Of a stretch of DNA of 64,000 bases, positions 20,970-32,478 are shown in pieces. A program made the translations under genes and the position numbers. The DNA lies in contig JAKEKT010000032.1 of assembly GCA_021495925.1 (NCBI GenBank), positions 186,001-250,000 on the forward strand. Reading direction: 5' to 3'. The notes under the pieces are model-generated. The model was given only the letters and a program-made list of their open reading frames with translations. It made no database searches and was not told where the DNA came from. Position 1 is the first letter of the stretch. Each line of letters starts with the position of its first letter. This stretch comes from Diplodia intermedia (Eukaryota; Ascomycota; Dothideomycetes; Botryosphaeriales; Botryosphaeriaceae).

Positions 20970-22256
20970 GGTGGTGGTGGCGGATGAATGAGTGTGTGTG
21001 TGGAGAGAATGGAAGATGGTGGTGGGTTTGGATTCAGGATCGACCTCGATGATTTACTAGAAAGCCAGGCGGGGCGAGGTGTGTTTATATAAAGGGCAGA
21101 GCATGTACATATAAGGCTTGCCCGCTATAATAAGCTTGAACGTGGGTAAGCCGGATCTGGAGAGGCCATGCCGGGGTTTGGCAATAACGCACACTTTTAC
21201 GGGATACGGGCGCTCTGGCTACTATAGCATATGAAAGGGAGCGTTTTGAAAACAGCCGGGAGGCGGGACCGGCATTGTGAAACGTCTGCTTGCGGCCTTC
21301 CCGAACGCTGATCAGCCCCAGCGCGGCCTTGTTTCGACCTGCGCCGGCCTGAAGCTGCCCGCCTGTACGCGAGCGTTTCGGACACGCTAAAATCGAAACT
21401 GTCCTACCATCTGCCGCCCCCGCCGCAAAGGGCCGCTCTTGACTCTTTGTTTAGGCAGTGTGTGAGAAGTGTTTGTTCCCTGACGCATGGGAATGGCGGC
21501 AAAAGGGATAAAGATGTGGTTGATTTAGCCGACAGCGTACATACAAGCCTGACCCCCATCTCTTGCAGTCTCGCGCTCAGGCTCTCAACCATGTAGCTCT
21601 TCATCAGCGAGCACGCCAATGGGATGATCTCCCGCTTGGCCAAAAACCTGGTCCTTGTAGCAGCCGCCATGCCTAAAAGTCATGTTCGTCCCCAGCCTTT
21701 CCACATTGATCGAGTCGGTCCCTTTTTCGGTATTGCGCAATAAACATACCTGGCGCGCATCGATCTCTTTGAAACAATCCGGAAAAGAGTTGGTGATCAG
21801 CAGCCCAAACCAACGCGCCTAATCTCTTCCCCGCGTTTGACTGATTCTCACAATCCAAGTCTATCCAGGGTTGGCCAACGTAGCGGGAACACGAGGCCCT
21901 TTGTTGCTTGGGGGCCCTATTTCAACTGTTGACCTACGAACGTTTCAATCCACCTTTGAAGTACTAGTGGCCGTGATGTTGCTACGGCATGATGCGGTCA
22001 AGCCAACGTGAATGACTAACGGGAGCGACACGTGCTAGCCAATTTAGGGACAAGCTAGATGTGCCACCGGCAGCATCTACCCCAGGCGGTCCCATTTAGG
22101 CAGTTGAGCACCTCAGCCGCAAAATAAGCTTATCCCCCGGCTGCGCTACGAAAACTTCGTCTGTACCCCACTTGCGCATCATCATCATCCACAACGCAAC
22201 CTCTCGAGTCTCTCCTCTACGTCATCTCCACTCAACGACGGTCTCCCAGCAGCATC
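20970..22256. other. Esterase upstream region and intergenic
   Basis: Apart from the TATA element this stretch shows only short, overlapping frames without domains. Confidence 0.4.
21084..21093 (-). promoter_or_regulatory. TATA box of the esterase gene
   Basis: TTTATATAAA lies about 115 bases upstream of the esterase ATG on the minus strand, which implies a leader of roughly 75-85 bases. Confidence 0.5.
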
Positions 22257-22466
22257 ATGTCTTTCTCAATCCTAGCGGTCCTCGTCTTTCTGTATTTCGG
22301 TTCACGGCTCAGACTCGAAGTCTCCATTACCCGGAGCGGGCCGCGCAACGACGACGTCAAGAAAAACAGGCAGACTGTTGTTGTCACCAAGCATGACAAG
22401 AGGAGGCGAGTGAGGTTCTCGGAGCGCCTCGATGTATTGGAAAAGCACCGTGGCCTCCGAATATGA
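22257..22466 (+). CDS. Possible small membrane-anchored protein with RVxF motif, 69 aa
   Basis: This is an uninterrupted 69-codon frame from ATG to stop. The first about 17 residues (MSFSILAVLVFLYFGSR) are hydrophobic, like a signal anchor. The rest is very basic and contains RRRVRFSERLDVL, which fits the RVxF docking pattern for protein phosphatase 1. I know no homologue. The size is small enough to be chance, and the opposite strand also has an open frame here. Confidence 0.25.
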   Translation: MSFSILAVLVFLYFGSRLRLEVSITRSGPRNDDVKKNRQTVVVTKHDKRRRVRFSERLDVLEKHRGLRI

Positions 22467-23588
22467 CCGCTGTTCACCAAAAGAAAGCCAAAGGCCACCA
22501 CAACCGCCAAGCCAACGACTGTCCATGGTCAGCACCTGGGACGACTAATTTCGACTCCCTCTCCGAATGCAAGGCCCGCTTTGTCCCATGCGTGGAGGGG
22601 GCCTTTGCTTTCCTTCTGGATTTCCCCGCCGCCTTTTCTTTGGAGATTTGGGCAACCGCCTTTCGTTTCCGCAGCTTGCGATGCGTTGACGGGTCGTGCT
22701 GGACTGTTGTTATGAAGACAGCGTCTCCGGCTCATGCGTATTTCGAGAAGGGAACAACAACGACCACCGATGATGGGTTTGATGTAGGGCGAAGGGAGCG
22801 CGGTGGTTGTGTTGTTGGGGGAGGGTCCTGCGTCTGTAGAGTTCTCGGTTGGCTTCATGGCGGGAGGTATGTACATACCTGGGGGTGGGGACCCGCGACT
22901 ACAAATATCATGCGCAAACGGTCTGATGATGTGAGTTACGGCTCTTCTGCAATTGTTGCCAAATCATTGACCCTGATTCCATGTCTGTACGAACTCACGA
23001 TGAGGTGAGAGGCTTACAGTGGGTTTCCACAAAGGGAGTGCGATGATGTTGGAAGAGGAATATAATGGAGAAGGATGCGTTGCGACAGGTGAAACAGTAT
23101 GACGCGATGATAGGAGTGCAAGAAATGCTTGTAAAGCAGAGAAAGTATGTCGGACGAGCTGATCCTATCATTTTCGCGTCTGGAGAAACACCCCTTAGCC
23201 CGAAGACGCGTGCCTCTCCACTAGATAAAATGCTGCACTAGACATGCCATGCATACGACGAAAAGAGCCCGACCATCCTCTCCATCATCTCCGGCGCCCA
23301 AGAATTTCGTGTTCCTGTGGCGGCCAAAGTCTGGTGCGCTAAAAGGTAGCCTCTGCGCCATCCACAAACCCCGCATTTGAGCTAATAAGCATGCTTGACA
23401 CTCGACGCCGACCCCTAGCCGAGGAGATGCAGAATCTGGTTTTTTTCTTGAAAACCGCCATGAATCCTGACGTAATCCCAAAAAGCCGGGCCCATCGTCA
23501 GGAGACATCTCCGACAGACGACAAAAAGACATGTCTGCCTCGACCTCGCAGACGGGGGAAACAGAAAAAAAAAAAAAAGAAAAACACC
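22467..23588. other. Intergenic upstream of the next membrane-protein gene
   Basis: There is no supported gene. An A-run of about 16 bases at about 23563-23579 lies just before the start codon at 23589 and would be part of its leader. Confidence 0.4.
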
Positions 23589-24416
23589 ATGTCAACAACA
23601 ACAAAAACGACCCTCCTCGAAGCCAGAATAGACCTATCGAGCATCCTGTCCAGCGTAACCGAAGCAATCGCATCCGACGGGGGCACGAACCTGCCGGGCA
23701 TACTGTCCAGCGTCACCGAAGCCCTCGCCTCGGACGCGGGCCCCAGCACCGATCTGTCGAGCATAATATCCGGCGTCACCGAGGCGATCGCGTCCGTCGC
23801 GGCCGGCAGTACAGTCACCCGCACCTTCGTCGTCGTCTCGACGACCGCCGCGCTGCCCGATGGCGACACGACGGCGGCCGCTGCTACCACGACATCTTCC
23901 GTCATAACGCCGGCGGCAGCAAGAACCGACGCCGGCCCATCCACAGCAAGCCCCAGCAGTAGTGCCAGCACCAGTAGTGCCACCGCCAGTAGTGTCACCA
24001 CCAACAGCGGCGGCGGCAGCAGCAAAAACCTCCCCACGACGACCAAAATCGCCCTCGGCGTCGGCATCCCCGTCGGCGTCATCCTGATCGCGTTACTGGT
24101 CGCCGGCGCGTATCTGTGGGGCAGGCGAGGAGCCCGGCGGGGGAGGAGGGGGAGCGCGTCTAAGAAGGGATTGGAGAGTTCCTCTCCGGAGGGCGGCGGC
24201 GGTGGTGGCGGCGGAGGAGGGGGACTGGAACAGCGACTACCAAGAGACGCGAACGAACGGCACGAGCTGCCGGCGGAAGAAAGCGCGGTGGTGGTGGACA
24301 AGATCGTGGCGGAGATGCCGACCAAGTATAATGAGGTGGAGCTGCCGTCGGAGAAGCCGCCGCGTCGGCATGAGTTGGCGGGGGAGGAGGAGGAGGGGAA
24401 AGAGGTGAAGGGATGA
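23589..24416 (+). CDS. Ser/Thr-rich single-pass membrane protein with three internal repeats and ELP tail, 275 aa
   Basis: The start is the ATG in context ACCATGT at 23589, after an A-rich leader. Residues 18-73 hold three copies of a 20-21 residue unit, roughly ILSSVTEAIASD, visible in DNA as 60-63 bp repeats beginning near 23640, 23700 and 23763. A Ser/Thr/Ala stalk follows. The helix at 151-178 starts TTKIALGVGIPVG and ends GAYLWGRR, nearly identical in pattern to the protein at 6.7 kb. The tail has a poly-Gly run, then HELPAEES, IVAEMPTKYNEVELPSE and RHELAGEE. I infer plasma-membrane location with the tail inside. Function unknown. Confidence 0.8.
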   Translation: MSTTTKTTLLEARIDLSSILSSVTEAIASDGGTNLPGILSSVTEALASDAGPSTDLSSIISGVTEAIASVAAGSTVTRTFVVVSTTAALPDGDTTAAAATTTSSVITPAAARTDAGPSTASPSSSASTSSATASSVTTNSGGGSSKNLPTTTKIALGVGIPVGVILIALLVAGAYLWGRRGARRGRRGSASKKGLESSSPEGGGGGGGGGGGLEQRLPRDANERHELPAEESAVVVDKIVAEMPTKYNEVELPSEKPPRRHELAGEEEEGKEVKG

Positions 24417-24589
24417 TGGCGGGATGGGGGAGATTATCAGAGGGCCGTGTCGTGTGGGGTCGTCTCTTAGCTTGTGGAGTTTTGGGTTCTTGTTTCTTGG
24501 ATACATAATTACCACTACGTGTCCTGCGGTCGGCACGTGGTGTGCTGCGAACTTACTCTGTCGATAGGAGCAGCGGGGACTGGAGGCGA

Positions 24590-24868
24590 GGAGCACAACG
24601 GACGTTGATGTGGAAATACGATCGAGTTCGCTGTCGCCGTCGGACTTCCTGTCGGTGTCGTCCTGATCATGCTGCATACTCATAGCACATATTCCCTGGG
24701 GACGACTAGGCGAGTAACCGCCGGTGTTTATCGTTGTCAAGGAAGAGAAGGAGCAAGGAGGAGAAGAAGCCGTCAAGTCCTAACGACGAGGCAACAGCGG
24801 ACAACATCGACATCAGAGAAAAGCGGCCTGCTGGGAGAAGCAGACGAGAAAGACACGAGCAACCGTTA
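24590..24868 (+). pseudogene. Decayed fragment of an ELP-family membrane protein
   Basis: The frame at about 24630-24672 reads IEFAVAVGLPVGVVLIML, which matches the membrane-helix pattern of the intact gene just upstream (KIALGVGIPVGVILIAL). After that, similarity dissolves into a basic stretch and a GLLGEADEKD end at 24868. The frame is closed upstream by a stop just before the helix, and no Ser/Thr domain precedes it. It looks like the remains of a tandem copy. Confidence 0.45.
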
Positions 24869-25523
24869 GATTAAAGACGCGTATCAAAGCAGCGCAAATC
24901 TGTCGGATAGTACCGCCGCACTCATGCCCCAAATGGGAAGTGTAAGGCTTCTGCGATAACTAGAGGAAGAGTGATCAAAGACCCGAGTCCTATGACAGTT
25001 GCCGATCTGTAGATAGATGGATTTGGTTATCGCTTTTGCCTCTCGTCTCGCGATTGCTTTCCAATTATTGGACCAACCCGACGAAGAAAACATCTCGAAC
25101 CAACTTCACTTTCAGATTGCCTCAGCTCCGCGCTATTACTTTATTGATTTCGCTTTTGAAGTCCGAAACCCTCTCATACAGCAAATACGATGCTTGCCCT
25201 TTTTCATTCCCTTTTCTTTTTACCATCTCCATCCGGTAGACACCCACTTACTACATCGCCGAATCCCGAACACACCTCCTCGGTGTAACAAAACAATCGG
25301 TTCCGCCCAGTCATCTCAATCTTTCTTTTTGCTCCGGGAGTATCATTGACATCTTTTTAGCGATAAGAAAAAAGAAAATTAAAACCAAACGCTCGCAAGC
25401 ATTGGTATAAGCATGAACCTTCGTCTCATCATCATCCCGTTGGCAAAGGTCACCATGTGATCGGGAACTTTCCCAGTTCCGTTCCTTGCCGTCCTCTCTT
25501 CACAAAAGCCCGATAGCTTTCTT
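24869..25523. other. Intergenic downstream of CHO2
   Basis: There is no supported gene. The part next to 25524 should be the CHO2 3' untranslated region. Confidence 0.45.
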
Positions 25524-28500
25524 TCAATACTTTGCCCCGCTGGGCGTAGTATTGCCGCCGGAGCTCGACATGCTGTAAGGGGCCTGTGTAAAGGAGAAAG
25601 CGCAGAAAAGCATTAGCAAACAAGCAACTGGGGCATTCGCGGAAGTGTATCAGGACGGGAAGGGACAACGAAAGCACCCTCTAAGAGAGGATATGTGGAA
25701 TGCTGGAAGGCAAACCACGTCCAGACAAACGCCAGTCGTCTCCGTCTCTTACTCTCCCTGAGAAGTAGTAAGAAGGTTCTCAAGAAACACCAGAAGAAGA
25801 ATAAGAGATTCCACCACTTACCAAAACCTTCTTAGCGTTGACAATCCTCCACGCCAAGTTCCTTACACATCCATCCGCTTGCACGACCTCGGGCGCAAAT
25901 TCGACACCAAACATCTGATGCACCGCAAACACAACTCTCTTTGAAAACTTTCCATCCCTCTCAACCAGGCCGCCGAAGCTCTCGTCCACCGTCTCCGGCG
26001 CAATCTCCGGGTCGCGGTCGAACGAGTTGCGGACGACGGGCAAGAGGGCCTGCTCGACAGCGAGGCGGAGCGAGCTTTCGACCACATTGCCGTTCGGACC
26101 GTCAGCTAGGCTAGTGGCCGTAGGGTTAGGGACGGACGGACACAGCTCGACGTCATCCTCGTCGAAGCGGCCGATGCGGAGCTCGAACGGTGGGGAAATG
26201 GCCATGACGTTGTGCTTGCCGTCGTGGTGGTAGCGAAACTCGAACACGCCCGTGGTCCACCAGAGCTTGTCGCCTGAGAACTCCATCTCGCCCGAGCAAA
26301 AGTCCTTCGTCTCGCCGTCTTTGCGTTCAGCACCGGAGACCAGCTTGTCTGAGACTAGTATACCTGCATCGGCACGGACGCTGTCGTAAGAGCCTGGGTT
26401 GGTGGCGACCCAGCGGCCTTGGGAGGCGATGCGCGTGACTTCGCGAGAGAGGTTGTCCGAGACCATGTACAAACCAACCCAGTCCTTCTTTGAATGGTTG
26501 ATGGGTGCAGTCCAGTGGACCTTGATGGGCGCACCGTACTCAAAGGACAGAGTCTTGAACTCACTGTACTTGCGTGCTGGACCACGGGCATCCTCACCTT
26601 CACGACCAGTACGGCGCTCGCGATCTGCCAGTGCAGAAGCCGACTCACCGGAGACTTCCAAACTGTAGTCCTTTGGGTCGAGGCCGGCGAGATCCGGAGT
26701 TACACGTGTAATACTAATGCGTGCCGGGTAGTTCTTGAACAGGTTGGTGGCGTCCTTGACAATGGTTTCAACACCGGCGGCAAGCTTGGGACGAGCGGCA
26801 TCAATGAAGTCTTCAACGAACTCGACCGTGTCTCCGAGAACGCGGTCCATGTTACCATGCCATTGCTGGAACGGGGCAGGAAGGGAACGCTTCAGTGTCT
26901 TGGAGATACCAGAGTCTTGGCGAATGCTCTGGCCGTACAACTTCTGCATGTGAGGGCGCTCAACAAGCTGGATGTGCATGAGCGTGAGGATGTGGCTGAG
27001 AAGAGCGACGAAGAAGATTGCTTTGCTCCAGGTGATGACAACAGCACCCCAAATACCAGCGAGACCAAGGAAACGTTCTGGCTGGTTAAGGAAACGATAG
27101 ATGCCGCTGTAGTTTAGCTTGGGTGCGTGGTCGAAGAAGAAGTCACCAAAGAACCATCCGAACTCTCCCAAGCTGTCGTAGATGCTGACGGCGGTCCAGA
27201 TCTGTAGCCCGACAAGCGCAACGCCCACGACATGCCTTAGCAGAGCCAAGCCATACTCCCAGTCCGGAGGCAGGGCATACATCTTCCAAGCTGCAGCAAT
27301 GAAGCTGGCGTAGCACATGGTACAGCTGATGTGGTATAGTCCTTTCCATTGGCGCCAAGCCTCCTCGGTGCTCTCTCCGTACTTGATGAAGTGGCGCGTC
27401 CACCTTTTCTTGTTGGACTGCTCGCTCAGGATAATACCGATACCGGCCGAGAACCACAGCCTCCATGCCACAGCGTGAGCGACAAACAAAGCCTGGTAGA
27501 ACCGAGTTTGCGGCGAAAGCAACGTGACGCTGAAGATGTAAAGCTGGAACAGGATGACCGAGACATCAGTGACACGGTGGAAATCGTGGGATTGCCAACC
27601 CATGAGGTTGTGTACGGGCGACGGCTGAGCAGATGAAGCCAACGGCGGAGCACCATTCACATGACCAGCATCGATGTTGGGGCGAGAATCACTTTCGCCG
27701 GTGAGAGTACGCTTTTTCGGGGGAGGCGGGTTGTAGGTCTTTTCGATGTGGGGGTTTTCGACAAGCGTGAGGAAGGCAAATTGAAGCGCGTGGGCGATTA
27801 TGGAGATGAACAGGACCTTGTAGCTGGCAGCCATGAGCGAGATTCCATAGAAACCTGCGTAACCGACCGAGTACATGGGGTGGGGAGCCATCTCGAAGAC
27901 GCCGTCGAAAGTAAGCTCCTGGTCGATGAGGTAGAAGAAGTCACCCCAATACCAGGCATAGTCCTTGACGACGCGATGGGCATCGAGCTTGACCCAGAGG
28001 TTGAACAGAACGAGGGCCCAGCCAGCCACCCAGCGGCCGACAGTCATGGCGAGGCCCTCGCCTTCCGGACGGCCGCCGCATGCAACAGCAAAACAGCAGT
28101 ATGAAACAAAGTCGCACATCAAGATCAAGTCAACGACGCGGCGGAACACCAGCCAGGTATTGTACTCAATTGGAGCGGTCTCAAACTTGTAGTCCTCGGG
28201 AATCTTGGTCTCCATCTCACGCTTGAGCAGCGCATACAGCCGAGGATGGCGATTCTTGCCTGCCGCCGGGTCTTCGAAGATGTGCGTCTTCCGAGCCCAG
28301 CTGACAAGCCTGAGATGGCCCGACTGCTCGGCCAAGAGCCAGCCTATACCGACGTTGTAGCCTGCGCGCCAGAGCAAGAAGACGATGGCAAAGAAGGGAA
28401 TGCGCACGGGCGACGGGAGGAGCCAGAGGGCAAGAAGGTGGACGGCCAGGACGCCGAGGATGATCAAGTCGGAGAGGTTCTTTGGCTGCGATGGGCTAAG

Positions 28501-28782
28501 GAGTTGCGAGACCATGTCTTCGGTGTGCGGCACAGTAAAGACTGAGGAGCGTTAGTTCCCGGGCTGACAGGGACCGGAGGTCATGGTCCGCCATGGGCTT
28601 GACTGACTGGTTCCATCGGGCGTCCTGCCGAATGTCTTCTTCGCTTTTGATTCCCCATTGAGCTCCCTCACCCTTGCGGCGGCGTCGTTGTCGCAGTTGG
28701 CTGGGGCAGCATCGGCGTCCGGGTGTGGGCGACGTTCGCGCAAGGTGGACGACTCGGTCCCTGGTGTCTCGGAGCCTGGCAT
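25524..28782 (-). CDS. cho2: Phosphatidylethanolamine N-methyltransferase CHO2, 984 aa, three exons
   Basis: CHO2 performs the first S-adenosylmethionine-dependent methylation of phosphatidylethanolamine on the way to phosphatidylcholine, in the endoplasmic reticulum membrane. Exons are 28782-28608 (58 codons plus one base, ending GRTPDGT), 28541-25822 and 25583-25524 (the last 20 codons, APYSMSSSGGNTT...). The sum is 2,955 nt, or 985 codons. The junction residues RTPDGT-IFTVPHTEDMVSQL are typical of the family. Two phospholipid-methyltransferase blocks are visible: residues about 215-330, with WGDFFYLID and FEMAPHPMYSVGYAGFYG and ending LVENPHIEKTY; and a second block with WFFGDFFFD and YRFLNQPERFLGLAGIWG, ending LVERPHMQKLYG. 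At least eight hydrophobic helices occur. The C-terminal third is the soluble CHO2 extension. The last intron is long (238 nt), and reading through it would add a wrong 13-residue tail. Confidence 0.96.
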
Positions 28783-30458
28783 CGTGGTTACCGCAGGGGA
28801 TCCAGATTGAGGGTTGCGGCGCGGAGAAGCGAGGGGTCGAGGTGGGCGACGCGGGTGATTTGAGCTTGGTCGCGCGAGTGACGTCAATTGACGGAGGTGT
28901 AGGCGGTTGCGGGCTCGAGGAAGAGGACAGCGTTGAAGCTGGCGGGAGAAGGCAGTGGAAGGGCGTGGAGGGGCCGTGGAGCCTTTGGGCGAAGTGGAGC
29001 AGCTCCTCTGTTGAGAGGATGCAGGCGCGTGGGGTGCGGCAGTCGCGCAGCGGCGAAGCCATCCATGGCTGGTGGCGCCTCCAAGCTGCATGTGACAACG
29101 CTCGGACGCTCCCCCATCCGGCTGACGTCGCGGCGGCAGGCACGACGCCCACGCCCAGCAGCCCGCAACCCGCCTGCGACGCCGCCCGCGCCTTCATTCG
29201 CCGCGCAGAGCTTCGTCAGGATGCGGGGAGGCAGATAGAGTTAGCCACTCGATTGACGACCCGGGGCGTTGGACCCTGGCCCCTGTTCCGCCCCCAGCGC
29301 CGTCGCGTGGGCTCGACGACCTGAACCCTGACGGCGCGGACCAGCTCCCTGCCCGCATGCGCAATTATGTGAAGCGATGTTGTTGGTCTTTCGACGCCGC
29401 GGAAACGACTCCACGACACTAGCTGTAAGCGACCTGCGGAGACATGCGGAGTCCTGCATACATCATGTCCTTGATTTAATCGCGCATTTCATTATTTTCT
29501 TGAATTTGCTCACCCGCGACCCGCGCCAGTACCACCCAACGGCAGGACGCCGCTGTGACTTCATCTAGTAGTGAGGCTAACGATTATAATTCACCCTCTT
29601 TCGTCACGCGCTCAGGCCGCCTAATCCGCTCGACCGGCGCTGTGTCCGTCTGCGATCGCATCGGGAACCAGCATCATTTCTCTCTCGTGAAGCCGTGGCG
29701 AAATGGCTTCAAGCCCTGGCGACGCCGTTGACGTTTTCTCGTTGAGGCCACGACTTTACATGGTGTCCACCTTGCTGCTGTACCCCGCTCCGGGGCTAAG
29801 GCTCTTCCAAGCCGGCGAGACGGCCAAGCCTCTCTGCGGGTCTTGTGTCTGGGCCCTCATGCCTCGTGCTACCGGCCTATTTAGCCCGTACCCGCACCCG
29901 TCGTAAAAAGAACCCATCTCCCGCCCGTCCTGCCAACACCTTCGACCGTACAATCTTCGAATTCAATCTCGCTCTGCGGAAGCGCGCAACAAGCAGGGTT
30001 ACGAGTTCGTCACATGTGCGGCACCGCAACCCACCTATCACTACCAGGGTTTTGCAAGGAAATTTAGCATCGCGAGCCAATCAGAACCCCAGGAAAGAAA
30101 ATGGCAGCTTGGGCCGTCGTCCCGTTGCAGACTTCCCTTGCAAAATCAGTCGTTAATTCGCGTTGAACAACCTTTTCCGTAGCTGTAGACCCGCTGATTA
30201 TCCACGCTTTTTCTCCATCGACGTTCCCAGCCTTGCAACATATGGGCAGCCATGTTCTTTGTCCGTTTCACTCCCATGCCACCGCAGCCGGCCGACATGG
30301 CCCCCAAGTGCTTCCTTTGTTCTCTCCCATCGCTTCAGCTTCTTTGCCTCTTCAACTCACAAATGCCTTGATCTGAGAAGCCGTGTTTCTCTTCTCCTCC
30401 CCTTCGCGAAACACTGTCTCTGCGTTTCCACCGATTCCGAGTCCCCGCCGAGCTTCAA
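28783..30458. other. Divergent promoter region of CHO2 and the receptor-like gene
   Basis: About 1.7 kb between two divergent genes. A minus-strand frame upstream of the CHO2 ATG stays open for about 100 codons but lacks a plausible start and is Pro/Ser low complexity. I treat it as leader. No other gene is supported. Confidence 0.45.
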
Positions 30459-32162
30459 ATGACCTCCCCCTTCAACGGGGCCTGTCCGGCTCCCTTCCTG
30501 GACGAAAGTCTATTCCCGAAAAGCGGAGGCTGTCAGTCCAAGCGTCTCCCGCCAACCCGTTCCAATGCTGATCCTCTAACCAGTTGTTCCTGGCCGAGCC
30601 TGTGCACTGAACCCGCTCGAGGGCCCCAATGCAACCTCCAAATGCTGCATCCCATGTCCCATCTTCGATTATGTCTACGATGATGGTAAGAAAGCTGCCT
30701 TCTCTGCACTATAACGAATCCAGCTAAACAGGATCCAGACTTCAAGGGCATGACCGACGGCGCAGCCTGGGTCCACGTCCTCGGCTTCATCCTCTGCGGT
30801 TTCCTGCTCATCTCCATGGCCATCCTCCCCGTCAGCGCCACGCGCCGGACGTTCCTCAACATCATCCTCCTCGTCGGCATCATGCTGCTCGAGCTGGGCT
30901 TCATCATCCCGCTCGCCCGGCAGCCCGAGCAGTGCCACAACGCCATCACGCCCAACGACATGAACACCAGCACGACCTGCGCCTTCTCCGGCGTAAGCCC
31001 TCCATCCCTCCCCCCTTTCCCTCTCCCACCCCTCACTAACAACAACCAACCACAGGCCTTCGCCGCCTTCGGCGGCATGACGCTCGTGACCTGGATCCTC
31101 ATCCGCGCCTTCTTCATGCACCTGCAAATCGTGTGGGACATGACGCCGACCAAGTACCACTTCGCGGGCGCCAACATCGCCGCATGGACCGTCACCGTCG
31201 GGCTCGTCTCCGCGGTCCTCGCCCACGCCGGCGTCTCCTTCCGCTTCGGCGGCTACTGCCACGTCAACCACACCGGCTCCATCCCGACGTACTGGGCGTG
31301 GCTGCTGGCCTTCGGCGGGCTCGCCTTCGTGCTGCAGCTCCTCACCTTCGCCTACTGCATCAAGGTCTACCTGCAGGCCGCGCTCCTCCGCGCCCCGACG
31401 CACGCCCTGTCCAACTCCGCCGCGTCGTCCGACGGCACGGGCACCGGCACGCCGTCCGACCCCACCGCCCGCAAAAACAGCGCCGCGGCCTTCAGCGCGC
31501 AGAGCCGGACGCGCGCGCGAGCCGCGCGCGCAGCCGCGCGGCGGGTGCGGCAAGTACTCCAACTACAGTGGCGGTCGCTCGCGATCGTCGCGCTGGCCAT
31601 CTTCACGACGGCGTTCGTGTGCGTGGTGTTCATCGTGCTGGACAACAAGCAAGAGAAACTCGCGCTGACGAACACGGAGGCGGCGGTGCCGTGGATCACG
31701 TGCATGATCCTGACGCGCGACAACGAGAAGTGTCTGGGGGAGACGGCGCCGATTGTCATCTCGCAGCGCATCACGGTGGCGACGCTGTTCGTGCTGGCGT
31801 TTGTGGGCGTCGAGGCGTTTGGGTTGTTGTGTCGGAGGGAGGTGTTTGGGGCGTGGGGGGAGGCGCTGGGGAAGGGGTGGGGCGGGAGGGGGAGGGCGGC
31901 GCCGGCGTGGTGGAAGAGGAGGAGGGGGAAGAAGGGGTATATGATGGGCGGTCCTGAGCCGGAGTTTGATCTTGTGGGCAGGAATGAGAGGGTTGGAGCG
32001 GCGGGGAGGGGGGAGAGGTTGGGGTCTGCGGGTGGGACGGTGTCGCCGGCGCAGAGGGTGGCGTCGCCGGTTGAGAGGGGCGGGAGGGTCGAGGAGTCGA
32101 GCTTGGAGAAGGCTGACAGGAAGGTTTCGACGGCTTCGGCTGAACCGCCGCATGCACTGTGA
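30459..32162 (+). CDS. Seven-transmembrane receptor-like protein (fungal Frizzled/cAMP-receptor-like type), 511 aa, four exons
   Basis: Exons are 30459-30531, 30584-30685, 30739-30992 and 31056-32162, 512 codons with the stop. The outer N-terminus has CPAPFLDESLFPKSGG, then FVPGRACALNPLEGPNATSK and CCIPCPIFDYVYDD, a cysteine pattern I associate with fungal Frizzled/cAMP-receptor-like GPCRs. Seven hydrophobic helices follow: HVLGFILCGFLLISMA, TFLNIILLVGIMLLELGF, TLVTWILIRAFFMHLQI, IAAWTVTVGLVSAVLAHA, WLLAFGGLAFVLQLLTFA, SLAIVALAIFTTAFVCVVF and TVATLFVLAFVGVEAFGLL. A long basic Arg/Ala loop lies between helices five and six, where G-protein contact occurs in GPCRs. The tail is Gly/Arg-rich. The third intron (63 nt) has no stop and is a multiple of three, so retention would only insert 21 residues. 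Ligand unknown. Confidence 0.82.
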
Positions 32163-32478
32163 AAGTTTAGAGGCACTTATTAATTATTGGCTTACATTGT
32201 GTGCGAGGCGCTGGGTGGAAAGACTGGTGCTATGCGGCTTTGGGTTTTTCGTTCTTTTTTTTAAGAGTAGCCAAGAGACTGAAACGTTTTCATCTATGTT
32301 CTGGCCCCTTTTCATTGGGGTTGAGGTAATGCTGTTGTGCAACCACTGCAAAAGTCTTGTGTATATGAGCCCCGCCATAGCCTCATCCCGTCTCGCACTT
32401 TCTTCAATCTGCGTTTACTCTCTGCTGACTGGCGTAACGGCAACGGTCCTCAAGAGCTACCAACTACCCTTCTCAACA
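32163..32478. other. Intergenic
   Basis: This is the 3' flank of the receptor-like gene. I see nothing else. Confidence 0.4.

Noticed and set aside
24669..24868. Frame of 66 codons taken as an independent gene
   Set aside because: Its first residues continue a membrane helix cut off from its start. It is better explained as a relic.
25780..25821. Alternative CHO2 C-terminus ending VSGGISYSSSGVS
   Set aside because: This is read-through of a canonical GTAAGT donor. Splicing to 25583 gives the Ser/Gly/Asn end expected for the family.
28552..29197. Minus-strand frames upstream of CHO2 as separate genes
   Set aside because: One of them contains the true first CHO2 exon (28782-28608). The rest is leader with no start context or domain.
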